64,000 nucleotides of DNA from Mycolicibacterium brisbanense (GCF_001570425.1 NZ_BCSX01000024.1:186001-250000); one strand, 5' to 3'; shown: positions 43,256-52,836, numbered from the stretch's first letter. Made by a program: numbers and translations. Notes: generated from the sequence alone by a model not told the origin.

Positions 43256-43999
43256 ATGGACCGCAGTCCTCGAATCCTGGTGGCATCGCCGCTGGCTCGC
43301 ATCATCACGCCGGCGCTGGCCAATGCGTTCCCCGGCGGCGCGGTGGAAGAGGCGCTGGACCGTGACGATGTCCGCCGACAGGTTGCCGGCAGGGTTCGCT
43401 ACGACGTGGTGATCGCCGATCTGGTGTGGAATCACCCCGATCTGGAATACAGCTTTGACGGCCTCGATGTGCTCGACATCCTGCGTGCGGCAGACCGCCC
43501 GGCACCGGTGATACTGGCGACCCAGGGACACACGATCGAACTAGACCTGCTCGACGAGGCCAGGCTGCGCCCCGAGATCGCCGCCGTGTTTCCCAAGTCT
43601 ATTGGTGCCGGAGAGCTTTCGACGCTCGTCCGCGATGCCGCGGTGGGCAGACGACACATCGCTGCTGTGCCGGCATCGCGGAAACCTCCTCTGTACGAGG
43701 CATTCCGCAGCCGCAAGGGGCAGACGGCCGGACGCTTGGCCGGGGCGATCGCGGTGGGGCGGGCGACCGACGGCGTGACACTCGCCGCCGCCGCAGGCGT
43801 TGCGGTCAACACCGCGAACAAGGTCACCGCCCACTATCTCGGGCCGATCATCGTTCAGCGTGGTGAGCACGATCCCGACCTGCCGTTGACGTTGCCCGCG
43901 GTCTACCGGTGGTGCGGCCTGCATGCTCGTTACATCGTGAGTTGGTGCAGGCGCAACGGGCACGCCGACGTGCTGAAATCACCGAATACCGATTCCTGA
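43256..43999 (+). CDS. atypical response-regulator-like protein with unfamiliar output domain
   Basis: 247 residues from ATG 43256 with GGAAG upstream. Residues 5-125 are a receiver: Asp55 in DVVIADLVWN and Lys114 in VFPKSIG are in place, but the acidic pair at the first strand is replaced by ASP-L (ILVASPLAR), so phosphorylation may be impaired or absent. The output part (145-240) is not LuxR or OmpR; it has a possible HTH (VTLAAAAGVAVNTANKVTAH) and a Trp/Cys-rich end (YRWCGLHARYIVSWCRRNG). Ends the regulator group of the T7SS-like locus. Confidence 0.78.
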   Translation: MDRSPRILVASPLARIITPALANAFPGGAVEEALDRDDVRRQVAGRVRYDVVIADLVWNHPDLEYSFDGLDVLDILRAADRPAPVILATQGHTIELDLLDEARLRPEIAAVFPKSIGAGELSTLVRDAAVGRRHIAAVPASRKPPLYEAFRSRKGQTAGRLAGAIAVGRATDGVTLAAAAGVAVNTANKVTAHYLGPIIVQRGEHDPDLPLTLPAVYRWCGLHARYIVSWCRRNGHADVLKSPNTDS

Positions 44000-44018
44000 C
44001 AACGGGTTTGGCGTTGTC
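43998..44018. terminator. bidirectional hairpin after receiver gene and helicase gene
   Basis: GACAACG (43998-44004) and CGTTGTC (44012-44018) pair perfectly around GGTTTGG, spanning the two convergent stop codons. Confidence 0.7.
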
Positions 44019-45967
44019 TACCGGCTGAGGCGGGACTGCTCGGCGCGCACCAGCTGATCCTGATGCGGCGGGGCATCGTCGTGGCTCTGCGCGAGGCGGC
44101 GGATCGGCTCGTCGATGCTGCTGCGGGCCAGCAGTCGGTAGACCCGGACCGTGGGCAGCTCGCTGATGCGCTGGGTGCGCCCGATGATCTGGCGTTCCAC
44201 CTGGGGGCGCCACTGCGGTTCGGTGATGATCACGACGAGCGGCGCCGGAACCTTGCGCAGGTCAAGGGCTCCGCAGTCGACCTGGGCCAGCAAGGTGGCG
44301 GGCCCGTGGTGGGCGGCGAATTCGGCGATCACCGCCCGCGGATCGGGTACCGTATCGTCGAGTGGTCCGAACACGTTGCTGGACAGCGCTTTCCGGATCA
44401 CCTCGAGCACCGGCACGAACTGTGAGAACACCACCACCCGGGCGCCGTTGATGTGGGCCTCGGCGGTCAACTCGATCAAGCGGTCGAGCTTGGCGGCCGG
44501 TTCGGGAGACCCGGACGGCCATGCGCCCTGCCGGATCGCGGTGAAGTTACCGCTGCTGACCGCGCGCCGATAACGTTCCCGGTCGGACCGCCCGAACCTG
44601 ACCCATTCCTCGGTCGAGACGCGCAGCGGAAGTTCGTCGATCACGTCACGGAAATCGCGGCGCAGGTAAACGCGGTCCACCGCGCGGCGGAATCCGATCG
44701 ACCCCCGCATGCCGGCGTTGGGCGCCACCGTTGCGGCGACTTCTGGTTGCAGATAATCGACCAGATTGCGGAAACCGTCGATGCGGCTGTGCATCGGGAT
44801 TCCGGTCAGGAACATGATGCGGTTGTCCGACGTGAGCACATTGCGCACTGCCCGGGCGCGGTCCGATTTCGGATCGCGCAGCAGATGCGCCTCGTCGACG
44901 ATCACCAGGCCGGGCCGCACCCGAAGCGTGATCCGCACCAGCGTGGCGAAGGTGACGATCGCGACCCCGCCCTTGGCCTCCCACTCGGCCAGTCGTTCCT
45001 CGCTCTGGCTGCCCCGGATCTCGATCGGCGTCAACGCGGTGTGCTTGACGGTTTCGTTGACCCAGTGGATGGCGAGGTTGGCCGGGCAGATCACCAGCAC
45101 GTGCCGCATCTTCTCGGCCGCGGCCAGGTGCGCGGCGACCGCCAGGGCCTGCAGCGTTTTACCGAGCCCGAGTTCGTCACAGAGCAGTACGCGCTGACGT
45201 GCCAGCGCGTACTGCGCCCCGAACGTCTGGTACCCGCGCAGCTGGGTACGCAGCAGCGACCGGTCGAGCGACACATGCTCGGCCTGTGCCGTCACCTCGG
45301 CACCGACGAATCCCTGCTGGGCATCCACAATGGTGGTCCCCGAGGCGAATTCGCCGAGCAGGGTGTCGACGCCGGTCGGGTCGCGGCGGTACTCGGCCCA
45401 CACGTCGGATGCGGGCTGGCGGGCTTCTTCGATGCGGTCGATCAGTTCGGTGGCCTTGGCGACCACAGGATCGGGGACATCGGATTCGGCGGCGGGCTGG
45501 GTCGCCGCGGCCCGGGCGCGCAGCCGCGGCAGCAGCCGCCGTAGCTGCTTGACGGATGTGTCGGCCTTGCTCAGCGCGAGTAGGTTGCCGACCAGTTCGG
45601 TGTCGCGCTCGGGGGTCAGCCGGGGCCGGACGCCGCCGCGGAGGTGGTCGGCCTTGGCTTGGGCCGCGGCCTGCACGGCCTGGGCGGTGGCGATATCGAC
45701 ACCCGGTACCTGGGTGAGTGCTCGGGCCGGCACCGACTGGATGTCGGCGACGGTGCGGTACTGCGGCGAATTGGCCAGACCGCCGAGCCTGGCCCCACGG
45801 GTGAGGTAGGCGCGCACGCTGTCGACGGGTGCGGACTGCAGGGTTTTGGCGACGATGGCGTCGGTGCTGGCCCGGATGTTCGCGGCAACCTCGGCCCGGA
45901 GTTTGCCGATGTCGGCGAGTGTGCCGTCGGCGCGGTTGACCAGTTCGCTGAGGTCGACGCGCTCCAT
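44018..45967 (-). CDS. SNF2-like DEAD/DEAH helicase
   Basis: 649 residues. An N-terminal region (1-240) contains a helix-hairpin-helix-like segment (VPGVDIATAQAVQAAAQAKA, 86-105). The SNF2 motor follows: Walker A DELGLGKT (264-271), motif II DEAH (358-361), a TGIPMH version of the usual TGTP motif, and in the second lobe VVFSQFVPVLEVIRKAL and QIIGRTQRI. Likely translocates on double-stranded DNA in repair, recombination or defence. Context gives no clear hint; it is divergent from an unknown gene at 46035. Confidence 0.9.
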   Translation of the reverse strand: MERVDLSELVNRADGTLADIGKLRAEVAANIRASTDAIVAKTLQSAPVDSVRAYLTRGARLGGLANSPQYRTVADIQSVPARALTQVPGVDIATAQAVQAAAQAKADHLRGGVRPRLTPERDTELVGNLLALSKADTSVKQLRRLLPRLRARAAATQPAAESDVPDPVVAKATELIDRIEEARQPASDVWAEYRRDPTGVDTLLGEFASGTTIVDAQQGFVGAEVTAQAEHVSLDRSLLRTQLRGYQTFGAQYALARQRVLLCDELGLGKTLQALAVAAHLAAAEKMRHVLVICPANLAIHWVNETVKHTALTPIEIRGSQSEERLAEWEAKGGVAIVTFATLVRITLRVRPGLVIVDEAHLLRDPKSDRARAVRNVLTSDNRIMFLTGIPMHSRIDGFRNLVDYLQPEVAATVAPNAGMRGSIGFRRAVDRVYLRRDFRDVIDELPLRVSTEEWVRFGRSDRERYRRAVSSGNFTAIRQGAWPSGSPEPAAKLDRLIELTAEAHINGARVVVFSQFVPVLEVIRKALSSNVFGPLDDTVPDPRAVIAEFAAHHGPATLLAQVDCGALDLRKVPAPLVVIITEPQWRPQVERQIIGRTQRISELPTVRVYRLLARSSIDEPIRRLAQSHDDAPPHQDQLVRAEQSRLSR

Positions 45968-46034
45968 GACAGTTGATCATCCCACCTCACCGTCGTGTCG
46001 CGTGCGCCGATTCCGCTGCGTCTACCGTGAAGAC

Positions 46035-46754
46035 ATGGACGAGGACCCCTCGGCCACCGATGCCGACACCGAGCGGCGGTACCGCGAGATGGCTCGCAAC
46101 CCGTTGCTCCCACGCAGCCAGGTCGAGGATCTGGTAGCCGAGTTCGACCGGCTGCTGGCGATCACCGCGCCGCCGTACGGCTTTCCCCGATATGCGATGT
46201 CGGAGACATCGAGGACAGCGACGTGCGCACGGCGGGGTTTGGTGAAGGGGCTGGCCGACCGCGAGGCGGGGGACCGGGCCGAGCCGCGTCGCGAGCAACT
46301 CGCCGAGCGCGTGATGGCGGCGCTGACGACGGTGACCGACTGCATCGACGGCATGCAGGCGCTGGAATCCGACAAGCTCGACGCGGAGGCCACGGCCACC
46401 GCGGACGGTTTCATCGTGCAAGCCGGCGGAGGCGTGGCGGTCGGATCCGACACCCGGGGCGCCCCGGAAAGCCAAGCGGTCGCGCGCGCCCGTCACGAGC
46501 ACCGCATCGTCTCGACCGTTGCCGAGATGGACCGGCTGCAGTTGCGGACGGTCGACACCATCCGCAAGCAACTGGATGTCGGAGAGACCGGAATCCCGTG
46601 GACGCTCATGGAGTGTGCCCGCGCCGGACTGGACCTCAGCGGCAGCTTCGAGGCCAGTGCGCAGCTGCCGGACTCCCCATTGCGGGATCTGATGGAACGG
46701 CTGGCCGCCGACATGCACCGCGCCAACGCCGCCGTCCGCGGTGAAGCCCGCTAG
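46035..46754 (+). CDS. hypothetical acidic protein
   Basis: 239 residues from ATG 46035; the open frame extends further left but overlaps the helicase gene start, so this Met is favoured. Acidic and helical throughout: RRYREMARNPLLPRSQVEDL, ADREAGDRAEPRREQLAERV, HEHRIVSTVAEMDRLQLRTV. No signal peptide, membrane helix or catalytic motif. Not recognised. Its stop overlaps the stop of the convergent flippase-like gene by four bases. Confidence 0.7.
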   Translation: MDEDPSATDADTERRYREMARNPLLPRSQVEDLVAEFDRLLAITAPPYGFPRYAMSETSRTATCARRGLVKGLADREAGDRAEPRREQLAERVMAALTTVTDCIDGMQALESDKLDAEATATADGFIVQAGGGVAVGSDTRGAPESQAVARARHEHRIVSTVAEMDRLQLRTVDTIRKQLDVGETGIPWTLMECARAGLDLSGSFEASAQLPDSPLRDLMERLAADMHRANAAVRGEAR

Positions 46755-49126
46755 ATCATGTCGTTCTTCGTGAGCCAGCGCATCACCGGCCACCCCACGA
46801 AGACGGGCAGCCAGCACGTCAACACCCGGTAGAGCAGCACCGCGGGCACGGCGATCGCGGCAGGCAACCCGAACGCGGCCAGACCACCGATGAGGGCGGC
46901 TTCGACCGCGCCCACGCCACCGGGCGTCGGAGCCGCCGACGCCAGCGTGCCGCCGATCATCGTGACGACGGTGACGGTGACGAACGAGGTGGTCCCGCCG
47001 AACGCCTCGACGCTGGCCCACAGCGCGAGTGCGGCACCGAGAGTCGTCCCCGCCGCGCCCAACACGATCAGGCCGAGCCGCTTGGGCTCCTTGGCCAGAT
47101 CGACGAGGTCGTCGGTCACCTCTTTGAGCCGCGGCCGCACGGCCGTCGCGAGCCAGTGCCGCAGCTTCGGAACCGCCAGGAACCCACCGATCAAACCGAA
47201 GGCCAGGCCCGCGATCAGGTACAGCACGGTCGCCGACGGTACGAAGTGCGACAGGTCCGCCCGGGCGCCCGCTGCGGTGGTGAACAGGATCAGCAGCAGC
47301 ACATGCACGATCACCTGCACGGTCTGCTGCAGGGCCACCGCGGCCGTGGCGCGTAGCGTGCTCAGCCCGGCCTTCTGCAGGAAGCGGGTGCTCAGGGCGA
47401 GACCGCCCACGCCGGCCGGGGTTGTCGTCGCGGCAAAGGTGTTGGCCACCTGCATGATCGCCAGGTGCCGGAAGCTGACCAGTCCGTCGGCGCACGCCCA
47501 CAGCGCGGCCGCGGCTCCGACGTAGGTCAGCGCCGAAACCGTCAGGCCGAGCAGCGCCCACCACCAGTTCGCGGTGCCCAGCTCGGAGAAGAACGTCGGC
47601 ACGGTGCTGATGAACGGGTAGGCCACGTAGACCAGCGCGACCAGCAGCACCAGCTGGATCACCTGGTTGCGGGTGAACCGCGTGATGGTCTCGGCCTGGA
47701 TCTGATCGGCGCCGGTCTGGTGCTTCACCTCGTCGCGGGCCCGGGCCATCACGGCCTTCGCATCGGGTATGGCGTCGCGCACCCGGCCCGGCACCGCGGT
47801 CTTGGTCAGCCGGCCCGACGCGGCCAGCACCGTCTCGCGGCCGAACGCTTCGATCGCCGAGCCGACCGCCGAGGGGGCGTCGTACAGCGCCGAGGTGGTC
47901 ACCAGCAGCTGCGCGATGTCGGATTGCAGCTGGGTGTCGGTGGCGCCGTACTCGGCGCTGCCGAATCCGCCGAACAACACCGCGCCGTCCTCGACGGTGA
48001 TCTCGCGGCTGCGCAGATCTCCGTGCGAGATCTGGTGGTCGTGCAGCATGCGCAAGGCATTCCACACCTTCTGCACGCCGACCTCTTCTGTGCACTGGTC
48101 CAGCGGGAGACCGCGTTTGGGATTGTGGGCGTACAGCGTCCAGCCGCGTTCCAGCGCCGCCACCGACATCGTCGACGTACTGGCCAGCCCGAGGTCGCCG
48201 ATGGCGATGGCCATCAACGCGCGGTGTTCGACGGCGCGGCGCATCGAGGTCTGCAGTGGCGCGGTTTCGTTGGCGCGCAACCGAAACTTGCTCCACAGCT
48301 GGCGCACCGCGCCGCCGCTGCGCTGGTTGGGTCCGTAGAGCTCGACCACCGCGGTGGCGGCCGGGTCCGGCGATGCCGCGTTGAGTAGTAGCGGTCCCGC
48401 GCCTGCGGGACGCAACACCGTGAACGAGGACACCGTGAAACCGCGGTGCGCCAGTGCCCGTACGGCTCCGTCGAGCGGCACCTCCAGCGCGGGAGTGCCG
48501 ACGACGAGCACCACGAGCGCGCCGACGAACCAGCCGACCGCCAAGCCCAGCAGCGTGCGGGCCGGCACCACGGCGCTGACCACCAGATGGATCGGCACGA
48601 AGGCCAGCAGCAGCGTCCACCACCAGCGGCGCAGCCGGCGCGAAAGCCACGGGCCCGACACGGTCAGCACCGCCGCGAGCATCGCGATCCAGCGCGGGTC
48701 GTCGAGGAACTGTGAGAGCTGGGTATCGAGCCGGTCGGTGAGGTCGAAATGCCATTGCGGAGCGGCGATGCCGTTGCCGGTGATCGACAGCGAGAGGATC
48801 GCGATGAGACCGGCTGCGGCGTAGGCGCCGAGCAGCTTCCACTGCCGCGAGAGGACCAGGCTGACGAGGATCACGAACGGCAGCGCCAGGATCGCGATGC
48901 CGTAGGCCAGGTACACCAGATTGGATTGGGTGGGCGTGAGAACGCCGACGATGCGGGAGATCGACCGCTCGAGCGCCACCCATTCGTAGCGCGTGATCAG
49001 TGAGCTGGTGATAACCGTCGCGAGGAACAAGGTGGCCATCGCCAGGCGCAGGATGTCGTTGGTACGCCGGGTCAGTGGTTGCAGCAGGCTGCCGGTGACG
49101 GTGATATCCCGTCCGTCAACGCGCAT
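46751..49126 (-). CDS. AglD/MprF-type flippase-like membrane protein with pseudokinase-like middle
   Basis: 791 residues from ATG 49126 (MRVDGRDITVTG). Six or so N-terminal membrane segments, then a soluble middle of ~260 residues that recalls an ABC1/AglK-like kinase: HGDLRSREITVEDG in place of a catalytic loop and LFGGFGSAEYG where DFG would be, with the metal Asp missing, so probably catalytically dead. The C-terminal half is an 8-helix LPG_synthase_TM/AglD domain (ATTTPAGVGGLALSTRFLQK, SAAPTPGGVGAVEAALIGGL). Family members move or modify lipids or lipid-linked sugars. Homologues with this build are frequent in actinobacteria. Confidence 0.86.
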   Translation of the reverse strand: MRVDGRDITVTGSLLQPLTRRTNDILRLAMATLFLATVITSSLITRYEWVALERSISRIVGVLTPTQSNLVYLAYGIAILALPFVILVSLVLSRQWKLLGAYAAAGLIAILSLSITGNGIAAPQWHFDLTDRLDTQLSQFLDDPRWIAMLAAVLTVSGPWLSRRLRRWWWTLLLAFVPIHLVVSAVVPARTLLGLAVGWFVGALVVLVVGTPALEVPLDGAVRALAHRGFTVSSFTVLRPAGAGPLLLNAASPDPAATAVVELYGPNQRSGGAVRQLWSKFRLRANETAPLQTSMRRAVEHRALMAIAIGDLGLASTSTMSVAALERGWTLYAHNPKRGLPLDQCTEEVGVQKVWNALRMLHDHQISHGDLRSREITVEDGAVLFGGFGSAEYGATDTQLQSDIAQLLVTTSALYDAPSAVGSAIEAFGRETVLAASGRLTKTAVPGRVRDAIPDAKAVMARARDEVKHQTGADQIQAETITRFTRNQVIQLVLLVALVYVAYPFISTVPTFFSELGTANWWWALLGLTVSALTYVGAAAALWACADGLVSFRHLAIMQVANTFAATTTPAGVGGLALSTRFLQKAGLSTLRATAAVALQQTVQVIVHVLLLILFTTAAGARADLSHFVPSATVLYLIAGLAFGLIGGFLAVPKLRHWLATAVRPRLKEVTDDLVDLAKEPKRLGLIVLGAAGTTLGAALALWASVEAFGGTTSFVTVTVVTMIGGTLASAAPTPGGVGAVEAALIGGLAAFGLPAAIAVPAVLLYRVLTCWLPVFVGWPVMRWLTKNDMI

Positions 49127-49314
49127 GTTCCCCCTTTCGCGGCTCGCGACAAAGGTAACCGGCTGCATCGTCGATACCGGTCATTGGTCGTGATGCTCGG
49201 TTGCGGTTTGCCTGCGCAGCGCGCCTCGGAGGGCTGTGAGAGGATCGGGGCATTGACGCACCGGCGTGACGAATCCGCTTGGCGCACAGCACACCGAACT
49301 CATTGGAGCCTTAG

Positions 49315-50946
49315 ATGCGTGCCCGTCGAATACCTGAACCTCTTGTCGCCGCCGTCCTTGTCCTCGGCACTGTGCTGGCCACGCTGGCCGTTATCGGTGC
49401 GCTGTCAGGTGCCACGCGGTGGCCGACCGCGGCCGTGATCGGTGTGGGCGTCATCGTCGGCGTCTTGTTCGGGGTCGCGAGTTGGGCGGTCTCGGGCGCA
49501 CGCTCTGCCGTCGTCGGACGCTGGGCGGTTGCGGTGGCCGTCGGTGCTGTGGTCGGCGAACTCGCGGCCATGGTGGTGTTCGGCGGCTCGATCGACCGGG
49601 TGCTGGCCGAGCAGGCGTCGGCCGCGCCTACCGTCACCGCGGCCGCCGCCGAGCTGGACCAGGCGCGGGCGGCCCGCAGCAAGCTCGACGACGCCGTCAC
49701 GCAGGCGGCCCAGCGCCGGGACGAGGCGCTGGTGGTCGCGCGCTGTGAGTTCAACCCATCACCGCAGTGCCCGCAGGTCCGCATCACCGGAGTGCCGGGC
49801 ACGGGACCCGAGACCCGCACTGCCGACGATTTCCTTGCCGACACCCAGCGGGAGCTGGATACCGCGGTCGCCGACCGGGACGGCCGCGCCGCCGGGTTGG
49901 ACGCGCAGATCGCCGCCGGGGAGCAGACGCTCGCGCAGGCCCGCCAAGCGGCGACGGCCGGGGGCGTGGGAGCGCGGTGGCTCGCGATGAACAGCTACAC
50001 CTTCACCCATCCCGGTGCGCTCGCGCTGCGGTTGCTGGTGGTCGGGTTCTTCGTGCTCCTGAGCGCGTTGCCGCTGATCCTGCGACTGTGGCGAGGTGAG
50101 ACGACGCCGGAGCGCGCCGACGATGCCCGCGCGGAACAGGAACGCGCCGAGCTGGACGCCGAGACCGCGATCGCCGTCAAACGTGCCCAGGTGCGGGCGA
50201 CCATCGACGAGATGTGGGCCGAGCAAGAGCTGACCCGTGCGCAACTGGCCATCGAGGCGCAGAACGAGATCGACCGGGAACAGCAGCGCCGCCGGGTCAT
50301 CGCGGCGCTGGACGCACCTATGCCGGAGCCGCTGCAGGCGCAGGTGCCCCCGCGGCCCGTCACGGCGCACCGACCGGTCGAAGAACCGCGGCCCGAGCTG
50401 ATCGAGGCGGTGCCCGCGGAGCCGGTCGCCGATCTGTACCTGCCGATCGCCGCGGCGGCCGAGGCGGCGAGCTTTGCGGCGCAGGCCGCCGAGCGAGACA
50501 ACCTTCCGGTCGCGGCGCAGCCCGGAGAGCTGGATACACCCGCCGAGGCGGCTCAGCCGAAGCGTGGCCCCGCACTTCCCGGCATCCCGGCCATTCCCGT
50601 CATCCCCGATGTCACCAAGGCCGCGGTGCGCTGGCTGCGGCCGTTCGTACCGCCGATCGTCGCTGGTGCCATCGACAACGCCACCAAGCCCATCCGGCAG
50701 GTCTTCGAGGAAACCGAGGAAATCCACCTCACCGTCAAACGCACGCACAAGGTCACCGTCGAGACCGAGGCACAACCAGCTTCGGCGTCGGCAGCCACCG
50801 CCACCTCCGCCCCCTCGGCGGAGGCCTGGCCCACCCATGTCCCGAGCGGTCGCATCGAATCCCAGCGGGGTCCGGCGCTCGGTGGCGGGCACGAGCGCGG
50901 CCAGCTATCTGATTCGAGTGGCCCGCGGCAATTACCACCCGCGTAA
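49315..50946 (+). CDS. DUF4407-like membrane protein
   Basis: 543 residues. Three membrane helices near the N terminus (10-32, 37-60, 68-92), a long coiled-coil (AAAAELDQARAARSKLDDAV, RRDEALVVARCEFN) with a Cys pair, a fourth helix (~232-258, LALRLLVVGFFVLLSALPLI), a second coiled coil (ERADDARAEQERAELDAETA) and an Ala/Pro-rich tail. The order matches DUF4407 proteins, whose function is unknown. Lies 85 bases upstream of a receptor kinase on the same strand, so a joint role at the membrane is possible. Confidence 0.85.
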   Translation: MRARRIPEPLVAAVLVLGTVLATLAVIGALSGATRWPTAAVIGVGVIVGVLFGVASWAVSGARSAVVGRWAVAVAVGAVVGELAAMVVFGGSIDRVLAEQASAAPTVTAAAAELDQARAARSKLDDAVTQAAQRRDEALVVARCEFNPSPQCPQVRITGVPGTGPETRTADDFLADTQRELDTAVADRDGRAAGLDAQIAAGEQTLAQARQAATAGGVGARWLAMNSYTFTHPGALALRLLVVGFFVLLSALPLILRLWRGETTPERADDARAEQERAELDAETAIAVKRAQVRATIDEMWAEQELTRAQLAIEAQNEIDREQQRRRVIAALDAPMPEPLQAQVPPRPVTAHRPVEEPRPELIEAVPAEPVADLYLPIAAAAEAASFAAQAAERDNLPVAAQPGELDTPAEAAQPKRGPALPGIPAIPVIPDVTKAAVRWLRPFVPPIVAGAIDNATKPIRQVFEETEEIHLTVKRTHKVTVETEAQPASASAATATSAPSAEAWPTHVPSGRIESQRGPALGGGHERGQLSDSSGPRQLPPA

Positions 50947-51030
50947 GCCGCCCCGGAGACACATGCGCCCTCGGTGATGTAACTTCGATCGACACAGCGG
51001 CGCAGGGGGCCTGCGCCGAGAGGGAAAGCG

Positions 51031-52833
51031 GTGGAGACGACACCCTTTGGCCACTATCAGCTGCGAAAGCTGATCGGCCGCGGCGGTATGGGCGAGGTGT
51101 ACGAGGCCTTCGACACCAACACCGATCGCATCGTCGCGCTCAAAGTACTGCCCGCGCACCTGGCCCAGGACGCCTCGTTCCAGGAACGATTCCGCAAAGA
51201 ATCGCACGCCGCGGCCGGCGTCAACGATCCGCATGTGGTGCCGATCCACGGCTTCGGCGAGATCGACGGCCGGCTGTATCTGGACATGCGTCTGATCGAG
51301 GGCCGCAACCTCGGGGCCATCCTGGCCAAGGCCGATCAACCCGTGAAACCGGCGTTCGCGGTGAGCGTCGTCGAGCAGGTTGCCGACGCGCTCGACGCCG
51401 CCCACCACGCGGGCCTGATCCATCGGGACGTCAAACCGTCCAACATCCTCATCACCGATCACGACTTCGTGTATCTGATCGACTTCGGTCTCGCGCGCAC
51501 GGCCGGCGAGGCAGGCATGACGACGGCCGGCAACACGCTGGGGACGCTGGCCTATATGGCGCCCGAGCGGTTCGACTCCGCGGGCAAGACCGATCCGCGG
51601 TCAGATGTCTACGCGCTGGCGTGCGTGCTCTACGAATGCCTGACGGGCGCGCGGCCCTACCCGGTCGACAGCCTGGAACAGCAGATCGCCGGGCACATGG
51701 TGCAGCCGGTGCCGCGGCCGTCGGCCACCGACCCTCGGCTCGCGGCGTTCGACGAAGTCATCGCCAAAGGCATGGCCAAGAAGCCGGCCAAGCGGTATCA
51801 GACCGCGGGTGAATTGGCGGCTGCCGCGCGCCATGCGCTCAGCGTCCCGGTCCGTACCACGGGCCGCTCCGGGCGTCATTCGGCCCAGCGGGTCAAGGCC
51901 AGGCCATGGGCTCGGTTGCCGCGAAAGGTCTTGGCCATAGCGGCCGCGACGGTCGTGGTGGCCGCCGTGGGTGCGGTCGGGGTCTGGCAGTTGCGCGGCG
52001 ACCGCGGACCCGGGCTCGCCGACACGTCGTCGGCGGCCGGCCGCGTGGCTGAGCCGTCGGGCGCGGTCCCGGCGATCGCCGCGACGGTCCCACAGCAGAT
52101 CCGCGACACCGGGCGGCTGGTCATCGGCGTCAACGTGCCCTACGCACCGCTGGAGTTCAAGAACTCCGGCGGTGACCTCATCGGCTTCGACGTCGACCTC
52201 ATGAAAGCGATGACCCGCGTGCTCGGGTTGGTGCCCGACTTCCGGGAGACGGGGTTCGACGGCGTGCTGCCCTCGGTGCGGGACGGCAATTTCAACGTCG
52301 GGATGGCGGCCATGACCGATACCGCCGAGCGGGAACGCCAGGCCGACTTCGTCACCTATCTGAATGCGGGCACCCTGTGGGCGCAACGCACCGGATCGAG
52401 CGTGGACCCGACGGCGGCGTGCGGTCTGCGGGTGGCGGTGAAGTACGGCACGATTCAGGACACCAAAGAGCTTCCGGCCAAGAGCGACACCTGCGTGGCG
52501 GCGGGCCTCTCGCCGATCCAGAAGGTGCAGCTGACCCGTCAGGACGAGGTCACCGCCGCGCTGGTCGCCGGGGACGCCGATGCGATGACGGCGGATTCGC
52601 CGGTGACGGGGTTCGCGATCAAGCTCAGCGGCGGAGCCTTGCAGCCCGCCGGCGAGGTCTTCGATTCCGCGCCCTACGGCTGGCCCGTGGCCAAGGGCTC
52701 CGCGCTCGCCGATTCGTTACGGCAGGCCTTGGAGCAGCTCATCGCGACCGGTGAGTACCGCAATATCGTGACCAAGTGGGGGCTGGAGAAGGGCATGATC
52801 GATCACCCGAGGATCAACGGCGCCGTGCACTGA
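51031..52833 (+). CDS. Ser/Thr kinase fused to an extracytoplasmic amino acid-binding domain
   Basis: 600 residues from a GTG with GAGAGGGAAA upstream. Residues 8-265: active Hanks-type kinase, GRGGMGEVYEA, Lys38, HRDVKPSN (131-138), DFGLA (151-155), APERF. Membrane helix ~299-319. Residues ~353-590: type 3 periplasmic solute-binding domain (RLVIGVNVPYAPLEFKN, GFDVDLMKAMTRVLG, ATGEYRNIVTKWGLEKG). So a single polypeptide would sense a ligand, probably an amino acid, outside and signal by phosphorylation inside. In M. tuberculosis a comparable job is split among GlnH, GlnX and PknG. Confidence 0.93.
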   Translation: METTPFGHYQLRKLIGRGGMGEVYEAFDTNTDRIVALKVLPAHLAQDASFQERFRKESHAAAGVNDPHVVPIHGFGEIDGRLYLDMRLIEGRNLGAILAKADQPVKPAFAVSVVEQVADALDAAHHAGLIHRDVKPSNILITDHDFVYLIDFGLARTAGEAGMTTAGNTLGTLAYMAPERFDSAGKTDPRSDVYALACVLYECLTGARPYPVDSLEQQIAGHMVQPVPRPSATDPRLAAFDEVIAKGMAKKPAKRYQTAGELAAAARHALSVPVRTTGRSGRHSAQRVKARPWARLPRKVLAIAAATVVVAAVGAVGVWQLRGDRGPGLADTSSAAGRVAEPSGAVPAIAATVPQQIRDTGRLVIGVNVPYAPLEFKNSGGDLIGFDVDLMKAMTRVLGLVPDFRETGFDGVLPSVRDGNFNVGMAAMTDTAERERQADFVTYLNAGTLWAQRTGSSVDPTAACGLRVAVKYGTIQDTKELPAKSDTCVAAGLSPIQKVQLTRQDEVTAALVAGDADAMTADSPVTGFAIKLSGGALQPAGEVFDSAPYGWPVAKGSALADSLRQALEQLIATGEYRNIVTKWGLEKGMIDHPRINGAVH

Positions 52834-52836
52834 CGC

